A stretch of 64,000 bases of DNA, taken from assembly GCA_030323885.1 (NCBI GenBank), contig CM059192.1, forward strand, positions 67,592,785-67,656,784, given 5' to 3'. Below the pieces are notes generated by a model. The model searched no databases, was not told where the DNA came from, and saw only the letters and a list, made by a program, of their open reading frames with translations. Of the stretch, positions 21,853 through 33,300 are shown piece after piece; positions within the stretch are counted from its first letter, which is position 1; the number at the start of each line of letters is the position of its first letter. The DNA is from Branchipolynoe longqiensis (taxonomy: Eukaryota; Annelida; Polychaeta; Phyllodocida; Polynoidae). A program made the translations under genes and the position numbers.

Positions 21853-22833
21853 TCAATTTTTGCACTTAGCCCGTTTGTGCGACTTAGAGCCACATCTTGA
21901 GCAAGCGTGAGCGAAGCGGCACTCATCGTCAGCTTTAAGGCCGCCCGAATCGCCATTCCAGGCGTAACAAGCCTTAGTAGTGTTGTTGCCCGGTGATCTT
22001 CTCCGAGCGCTATATGTGTTAGCGCCCTGCCTCTTAATCTTCATATTGTGGGGGCCGTAGTGTTCTATACTTTCATCCTGGTGTGCTTTAGAGAATGCCT
22101 TGAACCCGATGCTCTCCCCGAGCTTGCGAATGGCAAACACGTGGTCAACATGGGCAACGTCCCTGTAGTGGTCTTCACGCGCCTGAGTTGAGATGAAGCC
22201 AATGTGTTGAATGAACGATCTGTAGTCCGATATTGTGAGTGACGTAATGTCCAGGCACCAGTCGCATGAAGCCTTAACAAGTTCATGGGGGTTCATCTTC
22301 CTGACTTCCTTGCCCATCCCATACTTTCTCAATGACCACTTACTGCGCCGCCTTCGTGAAGAACTCCCGTCACTACTCGACCTAGAATCACGCCTTCTTC
22401 TCCTACTCGACCCACGTGAGTGTCGACGCGATCGACCGTGGTTCGAGTCGACGTGGTCGGTGCCTCGCGTCCAACTCGGCGGTTTAGGCGCTGCGTCCGT
22501 CGTCCGTCGATCCTCCTGTGGATGTAGTCGGTCGTCCGCGTCGTCCCGGTTCGTTCCAGCTTGAAAGTTGTGTTGGTCGTCCCTCACGGTCGTCCGGCGT
22601 CTGTTTCGTCGTCTGTCTCGTTCTGCTCTGAGATCGTCCAGTTCGTCCTCCAGAGCCGTAACCCGCATCTCTGCCTTGAGTTTGTCGATAGCCGCGTGTG
22701 CAGTCGACTCACGCTCCTCCAGCGACAACTCGGCGAAGTTGGAAGCGGTCGAATCAAAGTCGTCGACGTCACCTCCCGATCTCGCATTCTTAGATGGCGC
22801 TGTGCTGCTGCGCGTAGCCATATCTGACCTCAT
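21853..22833 (-). CDS. DIRS gag-like protein
   Basis: A 326-residue putative nucleocapsid of the retrotransposon, starting MRSDMATRSS. The N-terminal third is acidic with a predicted coiled coil (ELSLEERESTAHAAIDKLKA, VTALEDELDDLRAERDRRR). A long Arg/Ser/Asp-rich stretch follows (RSRRHSRGSSRRRRRDSRSS), resembling RS domains that bind RNA. A 'core' near residues 165-260 begins KYGMGKEVRKMNPHELVKAS, and the end has a Cys/His cluster (CRFAHACSRCGSKSHKRAKC), a zinc-knuckle-like feature. It is followed 19 bases later by the ATG of the RT frame. No stop interrupts it. Confidence 0.75.
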   Translation of the reverse strand: MRSDMATRSSTAPSKNARSGGDVDDFDSTASNFAELSLEERESTAHAAIDKLKAEMRVTALEDELDDLRAERDRRRNRRRTTVRDDQHNFQAGTNRDDADDRLHPQEDRRTTDAAPKPPSWTRGTDHVDSNHGRSRRHSRGSSRRRRRDSRSSSDGSSSRRRRSKWSLRKYGMGKEVRKMNPHELVKASCDWCLDITSLTISDYRSFIQHIGFISTQAREDHYRDVAHVDHVFAIRKLGESIGFKAFSKAHQDESIEHYGPHNMKIKRQGANTYSARRRSPGNNTTKACYAWNGDSGGLKADDECRFAHACSRCGSKSHKRAKCKN

Positions 22834-23545
22834 TACAGGTGTGTCGATTGTTTTAGCAAAAGGACATCAGTCTTGAGTGTCGTGGTTTGACCCGCACTCA
22901 GAACAATAGCGGCAGCCTGGCATGAAAGCGGACCAGAGTTAAGCGGATTAAGAGCTAAGCGGATTAAGCGTTCCGCTTACCCGCACCCGGCGACCTTGGA
23001 GCCGTTATTTTTAAACCGGGGTGCAAAGTCCTGGGTCGATTACGCTCACTTTACATACGATTAGGAACTTATTTACCTCCTGGTCGATATTATCGACACA
23101 CTGGCTGCAATATCTGAGCTGATAGCTCCAGCGATATTATTATGAGTTTACAGATTCTGTGTCGATTATATGTGGACCCTTGAAAAATGCAGGAGGTTAA
23201 CGAGATAACTGTCTCTGTATCAACCCCCCCCTACTCGGTAGGAGACAGTCGAATGCTTGATCTCAAATTATGTCCCACTCCCCCGTCTACGAATACCGTC
23301 GACACACTTATGGGCTGTTCGACGGTCGTAATAAGTGACAAAGGGATCTAATTTAAGGCACGATACCGTCATCCATGTGAATTCTTGCTGTGGAGATCGA
23401 TCCAGATGCTATCCAATCGAACAGATAATCGACTCACAGGCACGGTCGTCCGGATCGCGGACGACAAACAAGACAAAATAGTCTCAAGGTAGCAAACAGG
23501 TAGCCAGTAGACTGTTTGAGAGAGCTTGAGTGTAGTTGTTGTCTT
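22834..23545 (-). other. DIRS leader region
   Basis: About 700 bp between repeat A1 and the gag start, without a supported gene. Short minus-strand frames at 23369-23644 straddle the A1 edge and have no family features. It probably forms the 5' untranslated leader. Confidence 0.55.
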
Positions 23546-23748
23546 TTCAGAAGCAGGAGAGAGACTGACTGCCCGGGCAAGTAGTGCCAGGAACCCACAG
23601 GTGGTGGCGCTGGGGTAGGCAAGGACCGGGGCAAACGCGGGCAAGTCAGCGATTGGAGAATAATATTAGTCGAAATAACAGAGGAATAATCGTGATAATA
23701 TTATGAGAGAGCTCCGCCCCTTTTATATACGTATAATACATTATACTC

Positions 23749-23751
<3 letters not shown>
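23546..23751 (-). repeat. DIRS split direct repeat A1
   Basis: The 5' end of the element on the minus strand; near-identical to A2. Its outer edge runs into a TATA/GTGT microsatellite (23752-23787). Confidence 0.9.
23714..23730 (-). promoter_or_regulatory. Probable DIRS promoter TATA box and GC motif
   Basis: On the minus strand A1 reads TATATAAAAGGGGCGGAGC, a TATA box directly joined to a GC-box-like GGGGCGG, about 900 bases upstream of the gag ATG. The equivalent A2 site has GTGGAGC instead of GCGGAGC. The promoter role is inferred from motif and position. Confidence 0.6.
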
Positions 23752-23787
<36 letters not shown>

Positions 23788-23828
23788 TAACAGCATAGAA
23801 AACAACATAGATAGTTGAGATGATGGAT

Positions 23829-24135
23829 GGTGTTCTCTGTGGCGGAGTGGTTAGAATGTCTGACTTTTTTCTAGGTCAGACTCCTAATCTGAAGGTCAGT
23901 GGTTCGATTCCCTGTGCCCCCAGCTCTGCCAATTTGGATTTCCACCGCTGTGTATAACTTACAGCGTCATCAAAGGCCAGTTGCTCTCATACCATGTCTA
24001 TGTGGTGTGGGAGGTTAAAAATCCCTTGGGTCGGTAAAAGTGTAGGCTCGGGCTTTCTATCGACAAACTGTCTAATGGTGAAAACAAGCCTATTCAGGCT
24101 TATCCATGATAGGCAGTATAAATCTTCAACAATTA
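23829..24135 (+). mobile_element. tRNA-derived SINE (family B), copy 1
   Basis: The head reads CTCTGTGGCGGAGTGGTTAG and has a B-box GGTTCGATTCCC; the anticodon-like loop CTCCTAA would give CCT (Arg). The body has CCAATTTGGATTTCCACCGC and GTGTGGGAGGTTAAAAATCC. It ends in a hairpin-forming AAGCCTATTCAGGCTT block and GGCAGTATAAATC. The family differs from SINE-A. A second copy is at 41563-41878. The 3' block matches the LINE end at 26284-26335. Confidence 0.85.
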
Positions 24136-24339
24136 AGCAGTAGTATATATCATCCTCAATTTGGATTTAGTTATACTTAGATATTTAAAACTATATAATA
24201 TTGTGTTTCTAATAGCATTATCTGAATGGACCATGCTTACATAGTTACAAGGTTTCAAAATAGAATCATTGGGATGTGATGCATATTCTCAATAAACAAA
24301 ATTCTTCAAAGGGTGGGGGGTGAATGGGGCAGACGTGTG

Positions 24340-24530
24340 GTTGTGACTGTGGGTGTGGGTGTGGGTGTGGGTGTGGGCGTGGGCGTGGGCGTGGGCGTGG
24401 GCGTGGGCGTGGGCGTGGGTCAGATTTACAAGAAAATTAACCACCCAAAAAACACCCCCTGAACTCGTTAAATTCAAGTAGTTTTGGGGGGGGGGGTGGG
24501 TGGAGGGGGTGGGGGGGGGGGGGGGGGAAG
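24340..24530 (+). repeat. GTGGGT/GTGGGC array and long poly(G)
   Basis: (GTGGGT)n changes to (GTGGGC)n between about 24345 and 24419, followed after 60 bp by broken G runs (24486-24529). Both are G-quadruplex-prone on the plus strand. Confidence 0.8.
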
Positions 24531-24588
24531 TTGAATACCCTAATTGCTTAACCGGCAATACTTATATGTATGCGTGAGACCTACAGGT

Positions 24589-24917
24589 GTAGTTGGTTGG
24601 TTTTTGGAGTTTATGTCCTGACAACATCTAAGGTCATATCAGGACATGTACCAACTTGCACACTCATAGCGACTTTATGGTGAGGCCCCACTGGGAAATC
24701 AGGCCATTGGCACCATGACACAATATCCCACTCAGTCACATTATCCCGAGACTAAGCTAACCAGTGTTTTCCCCATCCTATCAATGCCAATCGCCAGGCT
24801 AGGAAACAACAAGTATCAATTTTAAAGTTGTCATTGGTTTGACTCGACTGGGAACCGAACTCCCGACCTTCCGCACGCGAGGCCCGCGCTCTACCGATTA
24901 TGCCACCGCGCCCAGTC
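24589..24917 (-). mobile_element. SINE-A, full length
   Basis: Inverted copy. The tail side begins GGTTGGTTTTTGGAGTTTAT and the tRNA-like head ends at about 24917 (GGCACGGT-type box, complement of ATGCCACCGCGCCC). The B-box complement is GGGAACCGAACTCCC. Confidence 0.85.
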
Positions 24918-25151
24918 CTCTAGGTGTAGATTCATATTTCATTTGCTCTATTTCACACTCCTATATCTTAGCTGAGTGTCATTTAATAGATATCTCATAT
25001 CGTTATTAAGCAGATATGGAACAAAATAAAAAATAATAAAATAAAAGGGTTTACTGTTCTACAACTCAGTGAGGGAAGCTACATGAATGTGTAGCCATTG
25101 CGTTTTCTGAAGGGAAATACCGGCCACATATGAGTGATTCTACGCTTCACG

Positions 25152-25487
25152 TTAAAGCTGCATAGTCCGATGAAAAATCAAACCAATTATCTAGATTTGA
25201 TTTTACATATCTAACTTAGATACTGATGCACTTATTAAGCATTTATTGTTGCGTAGAAGGCAATACTGAGCCAATTTAACAGAACCTGTTACTGCAGAAG
25301 TCTATGGTGTCAGAGTTTTGGCAAGCTTGCCAAAACTAATTTTCCATGTTTGCACTCAAAATATTTCAAAGGTTTACCATTTAAAATAAAAGTAACTTTG
25401 AACTAATGTAAATACTAGTGATTGATCTAATATATTTATCTCAGAAAAAATACAGAAATTCAAAACCATCGGACTATGCAACTTTAA
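25152..25487 (+). mobile_element. MITE M1, copy 2 (complete)
   Basis: The ends TTAAAGCTGCATAGTCCGAT and ATCGGACTATGCAACTTTAA are near-perfect inverted repeats of about 21 bp; the interior order is the same as copy 1. Confidence 0.85.
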
Positions 25488-25582
25488 TTGCCAATGTGAT
25501 AAGATATTGTACTCACAATGACTTAGCCTGTTTATAATGAAAAGTAAACACGGCCAGTGCTATTGAATAGAAGTAGTTTAAT

Positions 25583-26366
25583 TAAAACTGCAAACACTAC
25601 AGAACAGAGCCCTGAAAATCTGCCTCAGAGTAGACAAGCTGCACCCCACCTATGACATACACAAAAGAACCAAAGTAAAATTGCTAGAAAATAGGAGAAT
25701 AATTCATCTGAAAACATTAGCATACAGCTATAGTCAAGACAATAAACTCCTAACAAAACCACAAAGGGCAACTAGAGCAAATAATGCGCCACTACTAAAG
25801 CAGACCAGAAGCCAAATAAAAGCTCACGAGAGAAGCACGCTAGAAATGGCTGCCAAGGTGTGGAATGCCCAAACAGTAAAGGAACGACAAATTCCTGACC
25901 TAAAAACATACAAAAAATATCTGTGCAAAATAAGGCTAGGAACCCCCAACTAAGCTGCACCGCAAAGGGGCAGGTGATACATGTCACGGCCCACCAGCGA
26001 GACGCCCAATGGAAGGTAACCATACCAAAAGCACCCAGATAACACACCTCACAGCTGCGTACAAGCCTATGATATGTAAATAGGAGTAGGCTAGTCTAGA
26101 AATAAGAGTAGAAAAAATAAAGCACATATATGCCAAGAAAATCCAAAATAATTAACATAGACTACTATAGTACTAACCAGACCAACCAACTATCTATCTG
26201 CTACTGAAATACAGGCAATCAAATACCTTATCAGCAGCTACTGTGTGATAAGACAACACCAACACTACAGCTGGCCAGCATTGAAAACAAGCCTGAATAC
26301 CCAGGCTTATATGCTATGGACAGTATAAATACAGCCTCAATAAAAAAAAAAATAAAAAAAAAAATA
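25583..26366 (+). pseudogene. LINE 3' end: RT C-terminus and 3' UTR with hairpin tail
   Basis: The frame from 25583 to 25953 reads KLQTLQNRALKICLRVDKLH, then VKLLENRRIIHLKTLAYSYS and ends LEMAAKVWNAQ...IRLGTPN. 'LQNRALRI' and a terminal 'WN' block are hallmarks of LINE reverse transcriptase C-termini. The fragment is 5'-truncated: an in-frame stop precedes 25583 and the RT core is absent. The 3' UTR ends with AAAACAAGCCTGAATACCCA / GGCTTATATG, able to form an AAGCCT/AGGCTT stem, then CAGTATAAATACAGCCTC and an A-rich tail (26341-26366). This 3' block is shared with SINE-B. Confidence 0.8.
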
Positions 26367-26537
26367 ACCACAATTAACCGTTCCTGGTATCAGTTTTGCG
26401 TAAACTACCAAATACTAGTGCCTATAAATAGACCAGTGGAATAGTGACAGACCAAGACCTTTTAATGATATTCTCTCAAATAGACTTTCATTTAATGCGC
26501 CTCTACTATCTAAGTCGTTTTAATTAACACTTTCTGT

Positions 26538-26920
26538 TTAAAGCTGAAGTCCGATGAAAACATCAAATTTTGAAAACCAAAGCAATTATCTAGATTTGGT
26601 TCTACATATCTAACTTAGATACCGGTGCACTTATTAAACACCTGTCTCCACATAGCAGGGAATATACCGAGACAATTTAATAAAAACATGTTACTGTAGA
26701 AGCTTATGGTGTCAGAGATTTGGCATGCTTACTAATATTAATTTGGCATGTTTGCACTTCAAATATTAAAAAAAAGATGTTAGCCATTTAAAATAAAAGT
26801 TACTGTCAACAAAAGTAAGGAAGATTATAATGTTCAATCTAATATATTAGCATCGATTTTTTGTTTGTTTGTTGTTGTTTTACGCCCTAACAACATTAGC
26901 ATCGAACTATGCAACTTTAA
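26538..26920 (+). mobile_element. MITE M1, copy 3, holding a SINE-A tail fragment
   Basis: Starts TTAAAGCTGAAGTCCGATG and ends GAACTATGCAACTTTAA. Near its right end (about 26858-26898) it contains an inverted SINE-A tail piece (TTGTTGTTGTTTTACGCCC), flanked by TTAGCATCGA on both sides, which looks like its target duplication. Confidence 0.8.
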
Positions 26921-26988
26921 CAATATAGCATTAATCAAAGATAATTAAGGTTTTTCAAAATATGAAACACTTAGTTCACTAATCATTA

Positions 26989-27232
26989 GCTGTGTTTACA
27001 CGGGCAAATGTAAAACGATCTAGACAAAGCGATTTATATGAAGCGATGTAGTGGCGCGTTTACACTAGTTCGCTTCATATAAACCACCTCGCAAGGTGGT
27101 TTACATATACCGATTTATATGAATCGATTCAGCCCTAAAACACCACAGCGTCGTGTTTACACGGCAAATGTAAATCGATCTAGACAACTGGTTTTATATG
27201 AAGCGTTTTAACTCGCCCGTGTAAACACGGCT
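26989..27232. mobile_element. MITE family M2 (CGTGTTTACACG ends), copy 1
   Basis: The left end AGCTGTGTTTACACGGGC is the inverted partner of the right end GCCCGTGTAAACACGGCT. The interior repeats GATCTAGACAA and TTTATATGAAGCG in both orientations, so it is partly palindromic. A larger relative lies at 38985-39539. Confidence 0.75.
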
Positions 27233-28278
27233 ATTGTTTCTGAGTAATACTTTTGTGTTTCTTTTCTGTTTGTTGGCTGGATATATGTGCACAGGCCCAT
27301 ACTACTATTGGTACATTTCTATATATATCCTTAATGGCAATAAAGATCGCTGAGTCGTGACGCTGTTCATTCCGTTCTGAATGTCAGGCATACCTGAGCT
27401 TGGCGTGTTTCACTCGATGCACCATACACGAACCGAGGAAGGGTACACTACTCAAAGGTTAACAGTGATGGCGTGAATGTCCGTGGAAAGTGCAGATGTG
27501 TGTGAGTAGGTATGCTGGATGGTGAGGGGCGAACTTTTAGGCAAAACAAGAAAGAAAAAAGAATTGGTGATCGTCCCCCCCCCCCCCGCTGATTGTTTTG
27601 TTTAACTGTTAAATGGAGAGGACGGGTGGAGTGAGAAATGGAAAGGAGAGTGGACAGTCGGGTTTATGGAGTGAGAAATGGAATGGGGAGTGAAAATAGG
27701 AATCTCGAATGAACAGGGCATTGGGGGAAAGGAATGGAGAGGGATTTGAGGGGTGACAGGGAGGGAATTGGGATGGAAGGGAGCGGGTGGAGAGTGGAGG
27801 ACAAAAAATAAAAAACAAAAAAATAAAAACCGCACGCACGACGCAGATTTTTTATCTCAAAAGGACGATTACCAACTTTTTATATATATATTATATATAT
27901 ATTATATATATTATATATATTATATATATATATTATATATATATTATATATATATTATATATATATATATATATATTCTTTATATATTATATATATATTT
28001 TATATATATGTTATTATATATATATATTATATATATACTATATATATATTATATATAGGCCTATATGTATATATATGTTTTGCCTTAGGTTGGATGGATG
28101 GCGATTCCTTTCACAAGTATCGTATATTCAAATATTATAGATATATCTCTATGGTATATATGCTATGTGGAACTGGGGCCCTTGATTTTTGGCTATGTGT
28201 AACCAGCAGCTAGATCTATGACATGATGCCAACATAATAAGACCTAACTTTAACTAAGTTTAACAGCCTAGAAGCCTC
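27233..28278. other. Non-coding stretch with simple repeats
   Basis: No gene is visible. It holds a poly(C) run (27577-27588), a purine-rich segment with a duplicated GGAGTGAGAAATGGAA unit (27627-27690), and a TATAT(TA) tract (27880-28058) whose open frames are artefacts. Confidence 0.55.
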
Positions 28279-28607
28279 ATGAACATATCAATGATGGGGC
28301 ATACTGCGTGTGTTTGAGTTGTTTGGTCTTGTTATGAACATCACAATGATGGGCATACTGCGTGTGTTTGAGTTGTTTGGTCTTGTTATGAACATCACAA
28401 TGACGGGGCATACTGCGTGTGTTTGAGTTGTTTGGTCTTGTTATGAACATCACAATGATGGGGCATACTGCGTGTGTTTGAGTTGTTTGGTCTTGTTATG
28501 AACATCACAATGACGGGGCATACTGCATGTGTTTAAGTTGCTTCGTCTTGTTATGAACATCACAATGACGGGGCATTCTGCGTGTGTTTCAGTTGTTTGT
28601 TCTTGTT
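28279..28607 (+). repeat. 55 bp minisatellite, six units
   Basis: Units start ATGAACATCACAATGATGGG, contain CATACTGCGTGTGTTTGAGT and end GTCTTGTT; starts fall at about 28279, 28334, 28388, 28443, 28498 and 28553. One unit lacks one G. Divergence rises toward both edges, as expected for unequal exchange. Confidence 0.9.
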
Positions 28608-28805
28608 ATGTATGTATAATTTCCCCATATTAATCAACGACGATAACAACAACACAGAGGTGTATGAATTTGCTCAAATGTAGAATGTGACCAAATATAG
28701 AACTGCTTGGTCATAGTGAACATACAACCATGTTATATATTTATCTATTTATAAACCCTGTATGCCTATTATATGCATAATTAGAATGGACCCTTCATAT
28801 TAGGT

Positions 28806-29822
28806 ATGGAGGGGATTGCGTCCCGTCTACGCAGTGGGCGTCTCAGTCACCCGGAGGGGATCAGGCGTCCAGAGGTGAATGCCATAGCGGATGGTGCGTA
28901 TGCTTCCGCGGTTGCTGAACCGTGTCGCTCCCTCCCATTGCCTGTGTTAGATAATGTCGGGATTCATGTTCAATCCAGCACAGGTGCATGTGTTATAGGT
29001 GACGGGCAGCTGTCGACAACTGCGCAGGGGGGGGGGGGGGGGCATCGCCCCCATGGACACCTCATTAGCCCAATTATGACCCGCCCAAAGAAAAATACTG
29101 ATGGACGTAGAATTATAGTAGACCTTAGTTATCCTAAAGGGAAGGGGGTTAATGCAGGGATAATTAAAGGTTTTTATCAAGGAAAAAGGTTTACATATAA
29201 CTTACCAACAATAATGTCATTACAAAAGAGGTTACAAAGTTAGGAAAAAATTGTTTTATGTGGTCGATAGACCTGGCAAGAGCGTACAGGCAATTAAGAA
29301 CCTACCCTCTTAGTGAGCCCATATTCGGAATTAAAGTGGAAGGGAAATATTATTTTGACACAGCACCCCCATTTGGATGTAGGACATCCAGTATGGCTTG
29401 TGCCAGAACAACGTCAGCTGTAGTGCATTTAATGACTAAAAAAGGTTTTTTCACCTTATGCTATTTAGATGATTTCGTAGGAGTAGAAAGCACATTAGAA
29501 AAGGCACAGAAGGCTTATGACTACATTCATGGTTTAACAAAAGAGTTAGGTTTAGATTTATCAGTTAAAAAATGCACTCCCCCTGCAAAAAAAGATGATT
29601 TGGTTAGGTTATGAAATTAATTCAGACGATATGGTAGTTAGGATCCCAAAAGATAAGCTCATTGAAATTTTGGTGGAGTGTAATAAATGGAAAATTGGTA
29701 GTAAGGTAACAAGAACAAATGTACAACGGCTAGTAGGTAGGTTACAATTCATTTCTAAATGTGTAGTTCACTCAAGATTTTTTCTAAATAGAATATTAGC
29801 TTTTTTGAGAAATACCAGTTGA
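28806..29822 (+). pseudogene. Second DIRS-like element: reverse transcriptase part, broken
   Basis: Three frames add up to an RT. RRIIVDLSYPKGKGVNAGI lies near 29105-29165; WSIDLARAYRQLRTYPLS and the catalytic LCYLDDF near 29260-29480; IWLGYEINSDDMVVRIPKDK and VQRLVGRLQFISKCV after 29595. The 'D+SRAYRQ...YLDD...WLGY' pattern belongs to DIRS-type retroelements. Frameshifts lie near 29230 and 29600. A poly(G) run (29029-29042) sits just upstream of the RT. The element is interrupted at 29819 by a gypsy insertion and resumes at 34470. Confidence 0.8.
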
Positions 29823-29911
29823 CTCTACCGTGTCCGTGATACAAGTGGTTTATTTGCCTTACTCTCGCTGGTTCCTTCGCTGGTTCCGCCGCCGGTTCCC
29901 GGCCGCCCTTC
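29819..29911 (-). repeat. Gypsy 3' LTR (shortened)
   Basis: Identical by eye to 34375-34469 over its length. Compared with the 5' LTR it lacks the terminal segment beyond GGTAGAGTC (minus-strand sense). Confidence 0.8.
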
Positions 29912-30346
29912 ACACACCGTAACCAGCTCACTAGCTTATTAGCATATGTTACATCTTCCTTTCCTTAAACAAGTTTTAACATTACACATTGTTCATGATT
30001 ATACACGGCAATAAAGTTTCATCAAATGGCGTGGCACATAGTTATACATGTTCAGTTACCCAATTCGTGTTGAGTTTGATTTCTTTATGTCTCTAGCACT
30101 TACTTCTAACACATGTCAATTGATCTTAGCGACAGTCCCTCGACTCCATTATACGTTGTACAATTTTAGTTTACCAACACTTTTTTTTTATATGACTTAC
30201 GTTCTAATGATCTAGGTGGCCGGCCCTGGCCTACATTCCATTGTTGCACTGCTTGATGCCATCAGGCCTGTTTGCTACTTTACTCATTTGTTTACATTTC
30301 TTACAGTGCTTCGACTTCCCTCTACTACACACCCTTACCTGCCTGC
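29912..30346 (-). other. Gypsy 3' untranslated region
   Basis: Non-coding sequence between the end of pol and the 3' LTR; plus-strand frames here show no family features. Confidence 0.55.
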
Positions 30347-33300
30347 TTAATTGTCGATTCCAAACCGGTGAACTGTGTGCATGGCTCTCCCATACCTTGT
30401 TATATAATCATTTTCTGGCTCATATACAGTATAGTGGAAATCGTCTGTGCTACCATTGTCAGTTGTCTTTTTCTCGTTTTTGTGTTCGTTTTTTCCCTTC
30501 CTTTGCACTTGGCCATCCCTCTTTATTTTGAATATGTGAACACGATTTCGTTTTACTACTTTGTTTACTGTATTTGTTATCTCGTATCTTCTGTTTAGTT
30601 GTTCGTCTGCACGTGTGATTGTACCTTCAGCCCACTCGCCTGTATGCGTTAAGTATTTTACTCTGTCCTCTACCTCTAACAGCCGATGCGGTGTTCCCAC
30701 ATGCCTGTCGAACCATTTCTTTTGATTTTTTTGTACTTTGATGATCTGTTGTTTTTTTTCTTCTTGAGCATACCGTTTCAAATGTTCTGATGTAGCCGGA
30801 ATTTTCGATCTAAGCCTCCTACTCATGAGGAGTTGTGCTGGCGATGCTAGTAAGCCCTCCAGGGGAGTATTTCTCACATTTAACAATGCCATATTATAAT
30901 CTTTTCCTTCACTAACTGCTTTTTTGATCATTATTTTTATCCTTTGTACTGTTCTTTCCACTTGCCCATTGCTTTGTGGGTGGTGCGGACTCGTATACAC
31001 TGGCTTAAACCCATATTCATTGTCAAATGCTCTGTATTCGGCACATGCGAACTATGGTCCGTTATCTGTGACTATTGTGACTGGAATACCATGCCGACCA
31101 AACAACTGTTTGAGCACTTTGATGACCGCTGCACTTGTTATTGAACTAAGCTCTGCAATTTCAGGAAATTTTGAATAGTAATCGATAGCCACTACAAACA
31201 TTTGGTCTTTGATTTGAAAAAGATCTACTCCAATTTTTTGGTATGGCAATCCTGGTATTTCATGTGGTTGCATAGGTTCTTTGTGCTGCTTCTTTCTGAA
31301 ATTTTGACACAATGCACGCCTTGCTACTACATCTTCTAGCTCTTTTTGCATGCCTGGCCAAAACAGGTAGTCGCGCGCTAACAGCTTACTTTTCGTAATC
31401 CCCATGTGTGTTTCATGTAACTTTTTAAGCATCTGTGACTGCATGGATTGCGGAACTATTATTTTTGCCCCTTTGAACAACATTCCATTATCATATGTTA
31501 TTTCTGTCTGATATGTGTGAAAAGCTTTTGCATTTTCTGGCACTCGATTACTGTGCTCAGGCCATCCTTGCTTGACTAACCTAACCACTTCTACTAGAGC
31601 TGCATCTTTTTTTGTTTCTGTTCGTATCTGTTCTGTAGTTTCATCTAATAGCGTGATCGATGAGACATGCATGTTCTGATTGAAGAGGTCGTTCGGTTCG
31701 ATCGTCTTGCTGTGATCTCGTGATAGCGCGTCTGCAACAAACATTAGAGAGCCTTTAACGTACGAAACATTTATGTCATACGTTAACAGCCGCATTTGCA
31801 TGCATTGCATTCGGGCTGATAACTCATGCAACGGCTTACTCAAAATTGATACCAAAGGTTTGTGATCAGTTTGGACTTGTACTGTTTTCCCGAATATATA
31901 ATTATGGAACTTTTTACACCCAAAACAGATTGCGAGCAATTCTTTCTCAATTGTGGCATAGTTTGACTGTGTTTTGTCTAACGACTTAGACACTAAAGCA
32001 ATGGGCCGATTTTCTTGTATTAATGCAGCCCCAAGCCCTGACTTGGATGCATCTACTTGTAGCGTTACCTCTTTTTTCACATTGTAGAATCTGAGTACTG
32101 GTGCAGATGTAAGCAATCTTTTAAGCGTGTCGAATGCATTTTGCTGTTCGACATCCCAATGCCAAGCAACTGTTTTACTTATTAGCTGGCGTAAAGGCTT
32201 GCTTATTGTTGATAGATTCGGTATGAATTTGGCTACATAGCCGATCATCCCTAAGAACCGTTGTACTTCAGCTACATTACTCGGTGTTGGCATGTCTGTT
32301 ATAGCTTGCACCCGCTCCTTGCTTGGCAACAACCCTTCTTTGGTAATGACGTGTCCCACATACGCTACCTCCGTTTTACAAATTGTTGACTTAGTCGGAT
32401 TTAGTTTGAGGTTTACCTCCCTTGCTCTACTTAAGACTGCTCTGAGGTTCTCATTATGCTCTTTTATGGTCTTGCCGTATACCAACATATCATCAGTTAC
32501 CACATTGACTCCTTTCATACCATCTAAAATTTTATTCATCCCATATATAAAAATGTCCCCTGCTGTGCAGATGCCAAATGGTAATCTTGTGTAATGGAAG
32601 CGCCCCAACGGAGTGTTAAACGTGCATAGTTTAGAGCTATCCTCATCCAGTTCCACTTGCCAGTACCCGCTATTAGCGTCCAACACCGAGAAATATTTGG
32701 CTCCGTCTAGCTTAGACACTACTTCCTCAATGGTCCGGGTAGGATATGGCCCTCTTTTAATTGCTCTATTCAACTTTGTCGGATCTAAACAGATCCTGAT
32801 TTTATTTGGCTTCTTAACAATGGTAATGGAATTAACCCAAGGTGTCGGTTCAATTACTTCTACTATTACATTCAGGGCAATCATGCGATCCAACTCGGCT
32901 CTTACTTTACTTTCAATTGCATGCGGAATCCTACGTGGTGGATCCACGCATGGCTCTACATTATGGTCTACATATATTTTAGCTTTCGTTTTAATTTTCC
33001 CTAACCCTTGGAATAGATCAGCATATTCTTTTACCAGTTCATGAGCTTGCTCGCTGCTGTCCGGTCCGGTTGCTTCCATTGTTGTCCGTGTGCTGCTTCC
33101 GATCGCTGCTTCATCGACATCAACCATGTCGATGCGTGCCACCAACTCAAGATGAACACACGCCTCCTTCCCCAGGATCGGCGCCCCGGCGTTGGTGATT
33201 TGGAAGCGCAGCTCTTGTCCTCTGATGTTCGTCGTACATTCTCCCACTGGACGAATTCGCGCTCCTCCATATGCGACCAGGTTGCACTTGCTTGGTTTAA

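Larger units (their letters stand above)
18447..23751 (-). mobile_element. DIRS-order retrotransposon (Ngaro/PAT-like) with split direct repeats
   Basis: A 5.3 kb minus-strand element encoding gag, reverse transcriptase/RNase H and a tyrosine recombinase but no integrase. Its terminal structure is A1 (23751-23546), genes, then B1 (18853-18769), A2 (18768-18563), B2 (18533-18447). Within the order DIRS this 'split direct repeat' arrangement marks Ngaro and PAT-like elements and supports a circular intermediate inserted by the recombinase. A1 and A2 differ at only a few positions and B1 and B2 look identical, so insertion is recent. Two frameshifts in the gag-RT region suggest this copy is not fully functional. 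Confidence 0.92.

Noticed and set aside
12358..28607. Possible CRISPR array among the tandem repeats
   Set aside because: Repeats are directly adjacent without unique spacers, and the DNA is eukaryotic.
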